Shown here one piece after another: positions 1 to 10,900 of a DNA stretch of 64,000 bases (the stretch's first letter is position 1; every line of letters begins with the position of its first letter). Both the position numbers and the translations under genes were made by a program. Below the pieces are notes generated by a model. The model was not told where the DNA came from and did no database searches. It was given only the letters and a program-made list of their open reading frames with translations. The stretch comes from Cercophora sp. LCS_1 (lineage: Eukaryota > Ascomycota > Sordariomycetes > Sordariales > Lasiosphaeriaceae), in the NCBI GenBank assembly GCA_036250225.1, contig JAPZLL010000004.1:62001-126000 (forward strand). The letters are read 5' to 3'.

Positions 1-266
1 ACGAAAAACCAACAGGCCTATTCCATCCCACAATTGGCAGACGCCACAATAGTAAGGCAGGAACGTCAATAGCAAATGCCTTCTTTTAATTCAATAACGC
101 TTAACAAGCAGCAATAAATTAACTCCAAATAGGTAATTAAAAAACAAAACGCATGCCCTACTATCACAAAACACGCATCTCAGTGCCTAAGATGCCAGAA
201 AGTTATTTCAAGATACACCCCAATATCTCTGCCCCCTCTTCCCTCAATATTCAGGACGCCATTCGG
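1..266. other. Left-edge intergenic, 3' flank of DUF3716 gene
   Basis: AT-richer than the rest of the window, with no reading frame of note. It follows the stop codon of the minus-strand DUF3716 gene and probably holds its 3' untranslated region. No repeat or RNA gene is seen. Confidence 0.5.
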
Positions 267-962
267 TTATTTCCGTCCCCTCCTCTTCTTCCCCTTCTCC
301 TGCGCCCCGGCAAACCCCATCAACCTCGCATGCTCAGCCAACATCTTCCTCTCTTCCGCTTCCAATACCTCGAGCCAATGCACAAGCTCCTCGATTTCCA
401 ACGTCTCCAGCTTCCCCGACGCCTCCCGAAAGTCATACCACTTCTTCTCCGCCCTTCTCTCCTCAATCTTCAACCTTATCGAGCAATTCTTCCCCTTGCC
501 GGTATACCAACAGTTGGTACAACTCCCACCTCCATGTTCCACGGCTCCACCCGCCGGCACGATACAAGACTCGAATGGCCCCCGGTGTCCGTAGTTTTTG
601 CACGAGTTACAAGGCTGCGGATTTGCCTTGATGGCGTAGACGGCGAGGAGCGTGCTCATTATCTCGGCTTTGGATTTGAGAGGGGGTATTGTGGTTGTCA
701 TAAGCTCGAGGCTCCTTGTGACGTATGTGACGGGTGTCCAGAGGCGTTTAATCTTGGTCTGGGCGATGAGGTGTGCGTGGATGGGATCGTTTGGCGCGTT
801 GAAGAGTTCCCTGAGGATTTCGACTGTGTTGTCGAGTTTGGCTTGGGCTCCGTAGTCCTCGTAGGCGACGTATTTGATGGGCATGCTGTCGAGGGTTTGG
901 AGGGAGAGCCATTCTTCGAGGGATGGGGCATCTAGGTCATTTTTATTTGGTTCGTGGCTCAT
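267..962 (-). CDS. DUF3716 domain protein, 231 aa
   Basis: Single-exon gene. The frame stays open further upstream, but the first ATG is at 962, in a good context (cacaccATGa), so I start there. The centre carries a compact cysteine cluster: Cys118-x2-Cys121, Cys133, Cys148-x2-Cys151 and Cys160, with the 'GHRGPFESC' and 'GSCTNCWY' segments between them. That pattern is the signature of DUF3716, a fungal domain of unknown function that probably binds zinc. The region before it is acidic and helical. The C-terminus is a Glu/Lys-rich helix ending in a basic GKKRRGRK tail that could be a nuclear signal. No enzyme motif is seen. Family call from remembered motif pattern; function unknown. Confidence 0.8.
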   Translation of the reverse strand: MSHEPNKNDLDAPSLEEWLSLQTLDSMPIKYVAYEDYGAQAKLDNTVEILRELFNAPNDPIHAHLIAQTKIKRLWTPVTYVTRSLELMTTTIPPLKSKAEIMSTLLAVYAIKANPQPCNSCKNYGHRGPFESCIVPAGGAVEHGGGSCTNCWYTGKGKNCSIRLKIEERRAEKKWYDFREASGKLETLEIEELVHWLEVLEAEERKMLAEHARLMGFAGAQEKGKKRRGRK

Positions 963-3900
963 GGTGTGGTTGTTTGATGGTAACAACTTGGGAGAGATGT
1001 CAGTGAGAGAGATGGGGAATGGCGGTGCTTATCTACATGCAACCAAGGCGCTAGCAAGGATCATGGAGGCTTTTCTTTTTCTGGAGTGGAAAGACACAAG
1101 CATTTCAGTCACACATCTTCGATCTTGTCAACTGGTTTATCTGATAGTCATTGTTCTATGCTCTACCTGTAGTCGAGCTACGTTATCTGTGGGCTACTGT
1201 GGTCCATTGGCGCCCTCCTCTGCTGTGATGTTCTTTCGGCACGGTATGCCTAAAGTTCCTTCCCATCATTCCTTCCCATCATTCCCTATTGCCTCCCCCT
1301 CCTCCCCCATGACAATGACCATGGCCATTACCTTCCTCCATTGTCCCCCAGTTCAACCCTCCCAAGCAGCAAAGTCTGGTAGGTACACCCTATTGTGTTG
1401 GCGACGTGCCCCGAAATATCCCTCCCTGCATCTTCTCGGTCCTCTGAGATGTCAACCTCCAGGAGTAGACGCAAACGACATCGTAGACGGCGACCGAAAA
1501 CATCCATCGACTCCTCAACGGGGGCAGGGCCGACAGGGTGGAGTTGATGCTTCGGCTGCCGGTTAGGTGAGTTGGGAGGACAGGTCATGGCGCCTTCCGA
1601 GTCCTCAGCTGGAGTAGGGCAGACCGGGCAGGGCTTCGACTCGGGGTTGGCATTCGGCGAGTTAAGGGGCATGGTGGCGGGTGGCGGGAATGGCGCCTTG
1701 GGTGTTCTGAGCAGGGACGGTCGACATCTTGGCGATTTGTGGATTGTGTTGTCTTTGTGGATAAGCAGAAGGGCAGTCGCCGAAAGTCAGGTTATTTGTC
1801 TCATCCGGCTGCCGAGGGAAGTGAAGCCCGCTTTTGTCTGCTCGCTTTAAGGAAGTTCTGCCCGAGTTTATCTCGGTCTGAATTGAGGCTTCGGTATTCC
1901 ATGAGCCTGGATGCTATTCAAACTGGCCGCTGGTTTTGACAACAAACTACGGGATGGCCTGTGGCCCGTGTCGTCATCCAAATCATCCCTGAATTCGTCA
2001 CTCTCTGTTTGCGATAGGTTGAGGCAGAAGTATGAGAGCTGCTGTTTTGAAAAAGGCCGCAGCGTATCATCCGGCACAAAGAGTTGTGTTGGCGTCGCGT
2101 GACGCACTGAGTTTGATGTGCACCAATCCACAGAGACCCTACTTGGCGTAGGTGAGAGCGAGAATCGGACACGCAGCTGTCTGTTTGATAAATCTGAGAA
2201 ACAAGGTATCGGTGTGACTTGCATCTGAGCCAGCAGTAGCTCTGCATGTGTTGGGCGGCCCGCTGAGGCTGAGTCTCGTCCAAGGCAGATTCGTGGCCCC
2301 CGGCCGTTGGTAAACATGCACGCCCCCACGAACAGTGTGAAGACGAAAAGATACATCCGACGCTTTGCGGTAAATCAGGGCTCGTGCCCAGGCTCAGATG
2401 GCTGCCCCAAAAACTGGTGGCGTCGACAACCTCTCCAACGAGCCAGCAGACAGTTGGCAGGCCAGACATGCAACCCGACAACGGACATGGAATCAGCGGC
2501 TGGAATAAAATCGAGTACTGTCCTTTGGTTTGTGGCCATGTCACGCCTGTCTGCAGTCGCCATAGGATAGACACATGCTTCAATCCTGTGGGAGCGGCTA
2601 TGCCCGCCAGACGCACTCCAACATCCGGGCGGCTGTCAGTCGCGATAGGAATGCCATCGGGAATCCTGAAGGATTCATCGCCGAATATGCATCTCATCTA
2701 AATGCTTCATTTGACGGAATTTTCCATCAATCCCACAACTAACGGCAGATTCCCACTGTCTGTTGGCGCATGAATCCGCCGTTGGCGGCATTCCTTCCCG
2801 ATCCCAGCCCAAGCCCGAGCAGAAGGATGCATCCGGCAAGGAATTCCGTCCCTGTCCTGGAGCAACAGAGAATCCAAGCCAGCGTCAACCACTGCGGGAT
2901 AGTTTCGTTTGTCTGTGCCTCACAGATGCGGGCCCAGGATAATTCATTACACGGCTTGCAACAGCATTCTAAGGCATGGCGCTTAGAGCCCTGTGACAAC
3001 TGGCGGCCAAACAAGGGCAGAACCAAGACTGTGTGGTGGCACAGTTCTATGCGGACTCCCTCAAAGAGCGGACACCGCACCTTTTTTTTCACAAACATCC
3101 CCCAGACAAAGCAGCCCTGCCTTCTTCAAGGGGGAAGAGCCAACAACACAACATCACAGTGGATACCATGTGTACCGCGTACAAACGACTAGAATACAGC
3201 TCAGTAATATGTTAAATCTCCGGTCATAGATAAACTCCATGAACTTTTTGTCCTTTGGGGCAGAGCTGGTGACAGATGAATCCGCATGCCGAGTCTGGCT
3301 GCACGCCGCTGCAGATGGCTTTCTTGTGAGGCACCTAAGGCGTATTTCCCAACAGGCGAGAGCACAATAATCCGCGCTGAATCATACTTTCAGTCTTCAA
3401 GTATAATCTTCTTGGAATAGAGCAGTGAGCTTGTTCTTCCGGGCAATGCCCTTCCAGACCCACTGGTGCGGGTTAAGTTTTGAATCATGGTTCAATCCTT
3501 TCTTACCTAGGTTTCATTTAAACTGTAATGTAGACATGATCTCAGACGTTTTACTCCAGATATATGCACCCAATTGCTAAGACATATGACGAGTTCTCCG
3601 GCACTGATAGAAGGTGAAACCACCCCACGCCATAGTAACGCCGAAAAGTCAACCTTGAGGTATTACCAAAGGATCACCAAACCGGCCCTTCCAATCACAT
3701 GTGGCTGCCTGAGCAAGATCCAGGGGTAATGTCAGGTACCTACCAAGACAGGAAGTCATGGCGATACCTCCGACATCACACATCCAGGCTCCCGCATTGC
3801 CAACTGCAGTTATCGTCTACGCCAACATGGAGGTTTGCACACGAAAACTCAACCACTTCACCACTGCCTAGCATTTCTGCAAACTGTCGGATCCCCCACA

Positions 3901-4699
3901 TCCCGGTGGCATTTACACCTTGGCAACACGCAAGTTCTCTATGGCGCTGAATCAGCGCCCTTTGGTAGCGTATCCTCGATTACGTAGTCACCCAGACGCT
4001 AGAATCACACCGCCACCGTCGCTGTCTCACCGAAACCACGCTGCCTGACTCGCCACAGCAACGCCTTCCCCATGCTCCCGAGCCGTCGCCAATAGCCGCG
4101 TGCAGAGCCCAGAAAACATGCGAGGTCCTCGTCGGATGGGACACATTGCTTGTGTAACACCAGGACTCCCCACCGCACTTTTCGGGACACTGCTTATTCC
4201 CCGGCATCCGATCGCCCTCCCGTAGGTCCGCCGCCACAGGGCGATCAGGAACTGAGGTATCCCAAAACGAAAATCACCACGTGCGCGTGCGGTGCGGCGC
4301 TGACATAGGTCCGACAGACCAAAGTGATCATCAGCGCAACCCAGATCCATCTAAAATCTGACAGCGATTAGCCATCGTCATCAAAGCGTATAATTACACC
4401 ACGCAAGCTCCCGCATTCCACAACAAATGCTCAGAGGCGTAGTTCTAGCCCCCGCACCAGGCAGCATGCATAAGGTAAACGGAGAATAATCATCATCGAA
4501 AACGCATCTCCGTTAGACCAGACTACAGTAGACTAAAGTAGACCATGAATCATCATCAACTCCACACCACCAGCCCTACGCAGCGACTCAGGGTACATGG
4601 CGCTTAGAACTACGACAAGTACCGACAAAGTAGCGTGCAGTAGCCGACATCCGTCCCCCGCCCACTAGCCTCCAAACACCAAAACATCACCGCCCCGGC
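963..4699. other. Gene-poor stretch, no supported gene
   Basis: Several frames are open for 100-260 codons around 1.3-3.2 kb on both strands, but they overlap each other, are rich in Cys, Trp and Ser, and show no domain or credible splice structure. I treat them as chance frames in GC-rich DNA. The part next to 963 must contain the promoter of the DUF3716 gene. No RNA gene, transposon end or long repeat was recognised. Confidence 0.5.
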
Positions 4700-5061
4700 C
4701 GGCAAAGGAGGCTCAACAACCAAGTCTCACACCAATCTCCACCCTCCACGCCGCCATAGCCAGCATCCCATCTCGCATCTCTTGGCGTGTCCGGGGCGGT
4801 CAAGCCCCCTCATGCCACGAGCAAAGCGCCCTTTCACTCATCCGCCTCACTTCGTGAGCCGTCCCGTCTTCAAAGTGCCAAAGTGCCTCAAGGGACCCCA
4901 AAATACCACCTCAACGGCATCTCACGACCCTTGGCCACCCCAGCCCGTGACGATGACTGGTCCAGACAGCGTCATACCCATGACGTCCACCCATGCTTGA
5001 TGCCCAAAACAAAAAGAAAAACGCGCGACCCTATCTCCGAAATCCCGGATCACACACGCAC

Positions 5062-5080
5062 AGAGAGAGAGAGAGAGAGA
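5062..5080. repeat. (GA)n dinucleotide run
   Basis: Nineteen bases of perfect AG/GA alternation in intergenic DNA. Confidence 0.9.
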
Positions 5081-5472
5081 CAACAGGGCCACACCGCTCC
5101 GATGCACCCCAGCCTAGCGTCACCGGGCGTACTCTAGATTAGGCCTGGAAAACCACCCACGAATCGCCGACCAGAAAGGGGGCGGGCTCCAGAAGGACGC
5201 CAGAAGGCCCAAGGGCCTCAAGGCTGCGCCTAGCGCGTCCCTGCCATCAACATGATACACACCCCTCTCTCGTGGAGGGGGTGGAAGGTGTGCTCCCGTT
5301 GGGTTTCTTTTTCTTCTCGGGGACCCATCAACGCCAGGTTTCGGACCGTGCCTAGGATACCAAAGACACGCACGAGACGAGGATGGGGCTTTTAGCACGC
5401 GGCTTGGTGACATCCGAAAACGGACTGATCAAGCTGAGAGGAAAACGCGTCCCAGACACACCCAGTGTGCAC

Positions 5473-5522
<50 letters not shown>
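5473..5522. repeat. (ACAG)n microsatellite, about 12.5 copies
   Basis: A perfect tetranucleotide array of about 50 bases lying in intergenic DNA. Length is likely variable between strains because perfect short arrays slip during replication. No gene link is visible. Confidence 0.95.
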
Positions 5523-5693
5523 TTACCGAAGGGACGGACACCAAAGTCGTGGCAAAATCGCCACCGAGAAGCTCGGCAGGACTCCGAGCCAGTAAAACCC
5601 CATTGTCAGTCCTCACAATGACATAATAAATCAACTCCATAATTTTCCAGAAAAGAAAAGAAAAAAATAGCCCGAACACGAAAAAGAAGCATT

Positions 5694-5706
5694 GCGCGCG
5701 CGCGCG
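5694..5706. repeat. (GC)n alternation
   Basis: Thirteen bases of perfect GC alternation, which is a Z-DNA-prone sequence. Intergenic. Confidence 0.85.
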
Positions 5707-7220
5707 TCACTTGCACGCACAACATTCCCACGCTAGATGTCTCAAATCCAATCTGCCACCGCAAAAGGAGTCCCTTGCGCATCCGCATCTCCCCATTTTT
5801 TCATCCCCTGTTCATTGGATCTCGAATGGGATGTGTGTTGAGCTGCCACACGACATGACACGGGAATCATTCTCTCCAAAGGGGTACCAAGGAGGCAAAC
5901 GCCCCGGCCCCCCCCCCGAAAAAGGAGAGAATACGGGAAACGGTTCCACCATCATGAACTTTTTTCCTCGGATCAAATCAATCCCCCTCAACCATCTTCG
6001 AAAGGACCCTGACAGACAGACAGCCTCACAAAACAAAATGCGTATTCGGCGACAAGCACCTGCCCATTGGGGCTAATCTCGCATGTTCAGTGTCCCTGAC
6101 CAAAACCGAAGACGAACCAGACAAACCACAAAACAAACTCGGGCGAATCAAAAGGGGGGAGCCCCATCTAATCCCAAAAGTCCCATGATCCCTTGTTTTT
6201 TTGCCACCATCCCGTACGCCACCGCCATCCACACACACACACCACACCATCTTATCCGAAGGAAAAGCAAAAAGAAAACAGACGGACCGACGGGAACGGG
6301 CCCGCCCCTCTGGATCGTGGCACATCCGCATTCCACATGGCTCAGGCTCACACAATGACGAACGGACGGGAGGACCCCTTTTCTCACCGCCCACCCACAT
6401 GAGAACAGAACCATCCGTTGAATGCGAGGAGAGAGTGATGATAACCTCACCGCTCCAAGATAACGTCCACACAGAAAGAGATGAACAGCATGATGATGAT
6501 AGACGAGACACGGGAAACCTTGCCTTACCACCCATGCGACGTCCACACAAACCCGTCCGCACACGGGGCAACAAACGCCCAAAAGTGGCAAGGGAACGGA
6601 GCGCAAAAAGGAAAAAAAAAAAAAAAAAGAGAACGATTCCTCTCCAACCAATCACCGCCGCCCCAGAACCCCGTCTCCAAGTGCAGTATAGCGTCGGTAA
6701 CACAACAGCATACTACAGTCTTGGTAGAAACGCCCCGAGACCACCAGAAGGGGTTCAGCACGACTCATGGAACTCATGACAAAGACACCGACATGACGAC
6801 GGACGCCGCATCGAGGCCCAAGCGGGCCCGAGGGAACGGGACGACGGGGAACACTTGACAGAAACAGAGCAAGCCTTCCGTTGCACCGAACGAACGATCG
6901 TTATGCAGGCATGAGGTAATGAAACAAACTGCCCTTGCCCACATCCGACGCGTGTCGCGTGGTTATCCCACATCGTCTCCGACCCGGCGACCAGACAGAC
7001 TGCGACCAGACTGCGACCGGACGACGACCCCGATCCGTGACCGAAAGAGAAGAGGGAACAAAGCCGCACATTAATCTAAGCCGACCCGTGATGTGGGCCG
7101 TCCGGTCGTCGGGCTTCCTTTGCGGCGCAGCCTCCGTCATCAATGCTAGACCGGAACCCCACTCGTGGGTAATAGGACCACCATTGGGAGTGTGTTCGTG
7201 CCGTGGGGATAAGCATCAAG

Positions 7221-7249
7221 GGACCAGGACCAGGACCAGGACCAGGACC
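7221..7249. repeat. GGACCA hexamer tandem array
   Basis: Four perfect copies of GGACCA and a partial fifth, in intergenic DNA. Not a telomeric repeat. Confidence 0.9.
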
Positions 7250-7431
7250 GAATGTGCAAGGACAAAGAAAAAAAAAAACCGAACTTGCCACTCAAGGAAC
7301 AAGAACGACAGGGACAGGGAATGGGTTCAGTGAGGTGGGAAAACACGACGTCGTGCCAAAGTTGAAGGGGGACAAAAAATCGCCGAAAACAACCCAACGA
7401 CCAACCATAACGCCACGGAATGATCCGCCAA

Positions 7432-7447
7432 CCCCCCCCCCCCCCCC
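7432..7447. repeat. 16-base poly-C tract
   Basis: Uninterrupted C run. Such runs are error-prone in sequencing, so its exact length may be unreliable. Confidence 0.9.
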
Positions 7448-7900
7448 AATTCTCGGCATAATTAAGTTCTGACGTCGGTCAGGGCCGCTGAGGAGGAGTC
7501 GAAAGCTTGCCCTGTCCGCCTGGCCCAACAGACGGGAAACAACGTAACGTCGCAAGGGCCCCCCCATGAGAAATGAGCCGTGCCGAGGCATTGTGTGCTA
7601 GACTTGCTTGTGAAAGACGGAAAAGAATAAGAGAATGAGCAGTCATCTAAGGCTGAGGGTGCTGCCATTATGGTGACGTAAAAGCTGGGGGGGAAATGAC
7701 ATTGGTCCGTCATCATTGCTTTTTGAGAACAAAGTGTAACCACCATCACGCAAGTGTGGATGGCGAATGGCGCCCAATGTGAGACAGCAGGAAAAAATGG
7801 GGCGACCTAAAACTCCACTGAATGATGCATGTGTCAAGCCCCTTTGCGGGCTTCTAGAAGGGCTGGAAGGGACAGAAGGTAAAAAAAAAAAAATGGCTCA

Positions 7901-10900
7901 CCTCTCAGCCCTTTTGCTGCGCTGCAGCGACAAGGCCCGTGTGTGCCAGGAAGGGAAGGTTACCCGTACCGTAGGGCGGCGTCGAAACGATCAGCGCTCA
8001 GCCCTTTGGACGCGGAGATATGGCGGGATACTTTCCATGCTCGTAACCCGCTCGCTCGCTGCCCTCCCGTTGAACAGTGCTTGTTTCGCAGGGGCATTCG
8101 GTCCTAATCACAACCCGTCGCCTTCGGTGTCCCGAGGCGGCCTTGTGGAAGGCTGTTCCCTGGCCTTTTGCTGCGTGCGTCGTGTCGCAGGCAAATCGCA
8201 CAGTGTGCAACGAGCTGCCGGGAATCCTTGGGGCGCAATCCTGTCTGTTCAGTCTTGACCTGATGCGGGCGGGCAGGAGAGAGGGAAAAACAAGGAGGAA
8301 AAGAACAACAAAATGGGTGTACAGTACTTGGGCCAAAGTACAGTACCTGGAGCGAGCGCAGAGGCCATCGCCAGGGGACGGCCGAACTTGGCATTGTCGT
8401 GTTGTTGCAAAACCAAGGCGGGCCAACATCAAGGCAACCACAGCAGCGGAGGAGTTGCATCGAACGGGGGCGAATTGCCACCGACTGGGCCAAGGCGGTG
8501 AAGAAAGAAAAAAAAGGTACGACAAACAGACCGCAATTGGACAGCGCCAGTATGCATGCAGGAGCGTGCGTCTGCTGCGTTCGCGCCCATGATGGCGCCT
8601 GTCATGGTGCTGACCGACCTTCGGTGGCTGGATTGCCGTGATGGTGGCCCGACCGGCGCTGTGGACCCGGCCTTTGCCCGGTGGTGGGGCTTGATCGGCG
8701 CCGGTCTACCGACTTCCCCTGGATCTCTCCGGCCTGGGAACGACCGTGGTCGCCGTTGCCCCGGACACTGCCTCTTGCTAGGCGGCAAAACATCACACAT
8801 GCGGCGCTGCGACGGTAATAGTCCAGAACGGTCCCGGTCCCGAATGCCACGCGTGTGCTGCTCCAGCCGCAGATGCCACAGTCCGCCGGGCTGAAGGCCC
8901 CGAGCAGGTACCTTGGGTATGCCGGCGGTTAGATGGCTAGTTGGTATTGTGCATTCGCCACGACGGAGGCGAGCGCCGGCTTTTCCATAAATGCCGGCAG
9001 CAGGTCTTTGGTAAGTTGGTGACTAAGGGTCACGAGGGAAGCGTCAGGCAAGATCCCTTGGTTTTGAGAGCGGGAAGTCCTGCATCAACACATGCATGCG
9101 ACGGATCGCGGCCGTTGGAGACAGCTCGAGTCTTTCGTTGGCCCGTTTACGAAACGGGGTCTGTCTGAAAGAGTTTGTGTTGGTGGAGATGGATGCATGG
9201 ATGGAAGCATGGGTGAGCGAGAGGGTGGGAGACGTCAGTGGGAGCCAACAATGGTTGAGAAAGTCGTGAGCGTCTCAAATCCTCCGCGTCCGGCCCCGGC
9301 CCCGGCTGCTGCGTTGCTTTCGGCCCTGTGGGGACGACCTTACCTCCTTTGTCTGCCCCAGGTGGTTGGCAGGCGTAATTTGTGTCGCCAGCGTGCGATC
9401 GGAATCATCCGCTTGGGATCGTGGGGCGCCTCGAGTTCGCTTCACTGGCGCACGCAATCCGTGTTCAGCTCTGCAAGCAAAGGTGCTCGGCATCGGGGGG
9501 CGAGTTTGCCGCCATTTGCCCTCTCGCCGACTCACCAATGCAATGGCAGCAATCGGCACAAAATTGACACAGGATACCACACCTTGTGGAATGGCGCTGC
9601 TGAACACAGCGAGGGCCTCAATGTGACAAGCACCGGATCGAGAGCATTGCGCAGTTGCGCGACAGGATTGGCTGCGAGGGCTGCCCTATTTTGAGCGGAG
9701 GGCTGCATCTGCCGTCGCACGGCAAAGCAAAGTTGTGGTTGCACGTGAGGAAGTGATGACTGAGACCGCTAAAGGCCCAGTCCCTCCGACCATGACGGCT
9801 GAACCACGCGCGCCCAGCTATTGTGCAAGCAAGCAGCATACAGAACCGACACCTCATGGGCAACACACCACCATGGGGTGCGCAAACGCTGGCTGTCAGA
9901 CAGAAACAGTGTGACCCCGCCGGTCCCGCCAGTCTGGTTCGGCTCTTACGGGAGGGCGCAGCCAGTGTCGCCACTGTGCCATGACTCTATGAGTTCATGT
10001 TTTTGTGCGGCGACTTGCGTGACCAACAGCCATCCATTCGGCTTGCGGATTGCCCACCGTGGCCGATGTTTCGGCGGCTCACTGCACCTGGTGGTGGTGG
10101 TGGTGTTGTTGTTGTTATTGTCGTGCCCAAATAGGAGGGCTGGACCAATGACACGGCCAAAGGTAGCGCTCTCCCGGCCCCGACATGCCAGCCCCTGCTC
10201 CCCGAACTGCTGGCAGCGGGTCTGGCGCCTCCGGACAGTTCGACGGCCCCGTCCGCCCGAGATGTGCTGTTGTGACTTGCGATAGGCCCTCTCCCACAAG
10301 CTATGTGTAAAGAGGTGGCATCCGACGTCCAAAGGCGTCGTCAACAAGTGCGGCAATGATTGCTGCGTCTTGCTAGATTGGGGTAGCGGAAGTCCGCAGC
10401 CGCAAACCATAATACCATGTGTTGCCTAGCCAGATCGATCTTGGTTCGCATCACGAGGGGCTCCACAGGGCCGGCCTCAGTGGGAGCCAAGCGTGTGACG
10501 ATGGCATCGGGCTCGAGTTCGTCCTGCATCCCTCACCACGGCCAAATCCTCGCTGAGCCAGACGACACCAACCGGCGCCTCCCCTGACAGTGTCTCTCTG
10601 TTGCACTGTGTGTAAAGTCCAAGGGAAGGATCGGTGCTGTTTCAAGACGTTAGGCTGTCCAACTCCATCGATAGCGGCGGATCCGCCGCAATGACAGAAG
10701 GAATGTTCCCCATGTACCATGAGATCCAACGTGCGATCCAACGTGCCCCCACGGCCGCCGCGATCTCTCCTGAGCAGCGTCTCAGTGACATGTTTGCAAC
10801 TCCATTGCTTCTCCGGCGTTCACTCCGGAATCCAGATGGCGTCCAGTGCTCGCGCAAAGAGACCGTAGGCGGTCAAAAAGGTGCCGTCTTCCGTGGCCTT

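Larger units (their letters stand above)
4700..7900. other. Low-complexity, microsatellite-rich intergenic DNA
   Basis: No gene supported. The strand given is rich in A and C and carries a concentration of simple repeats: a GA run (5062-5080), an ACAG tetranucleotide array (5473-5522), a GC alternation (5694-5706), a 17-base A run (6612-6628), a GGACCA hexamer array (7221-7249) and a 16-base C run (7432-7447). Open frames here are repeat-driven (for example Thr-Asp-Arg-Gln repeats from ACAG) and not coding-like. Confidence 0.55.

Noticed and set aside
1868..2697. Overlapping minus-strand frames of 259 and 162 codons, the latter with a signal-like start (MYLFVFTLFVGACMF).
   Set aside because: Both are rich in Cys, Trp and Ser, shadow each other, and show no domain or further exons. 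Too weak to call a small secreted protein without expression data.
6026..6703. Minus-strand frame of 225 codons with Phe runs.
   Set aside because: Driven by the poly-A tract and low-complexity DNA. No coding character.
7221..7249. GGACCA array considered as telomere-like or CRISPR-like.
   Set aside because: It is a simple hexamer array with no spacers and is unlike fungal telomeres (TTAGGG).
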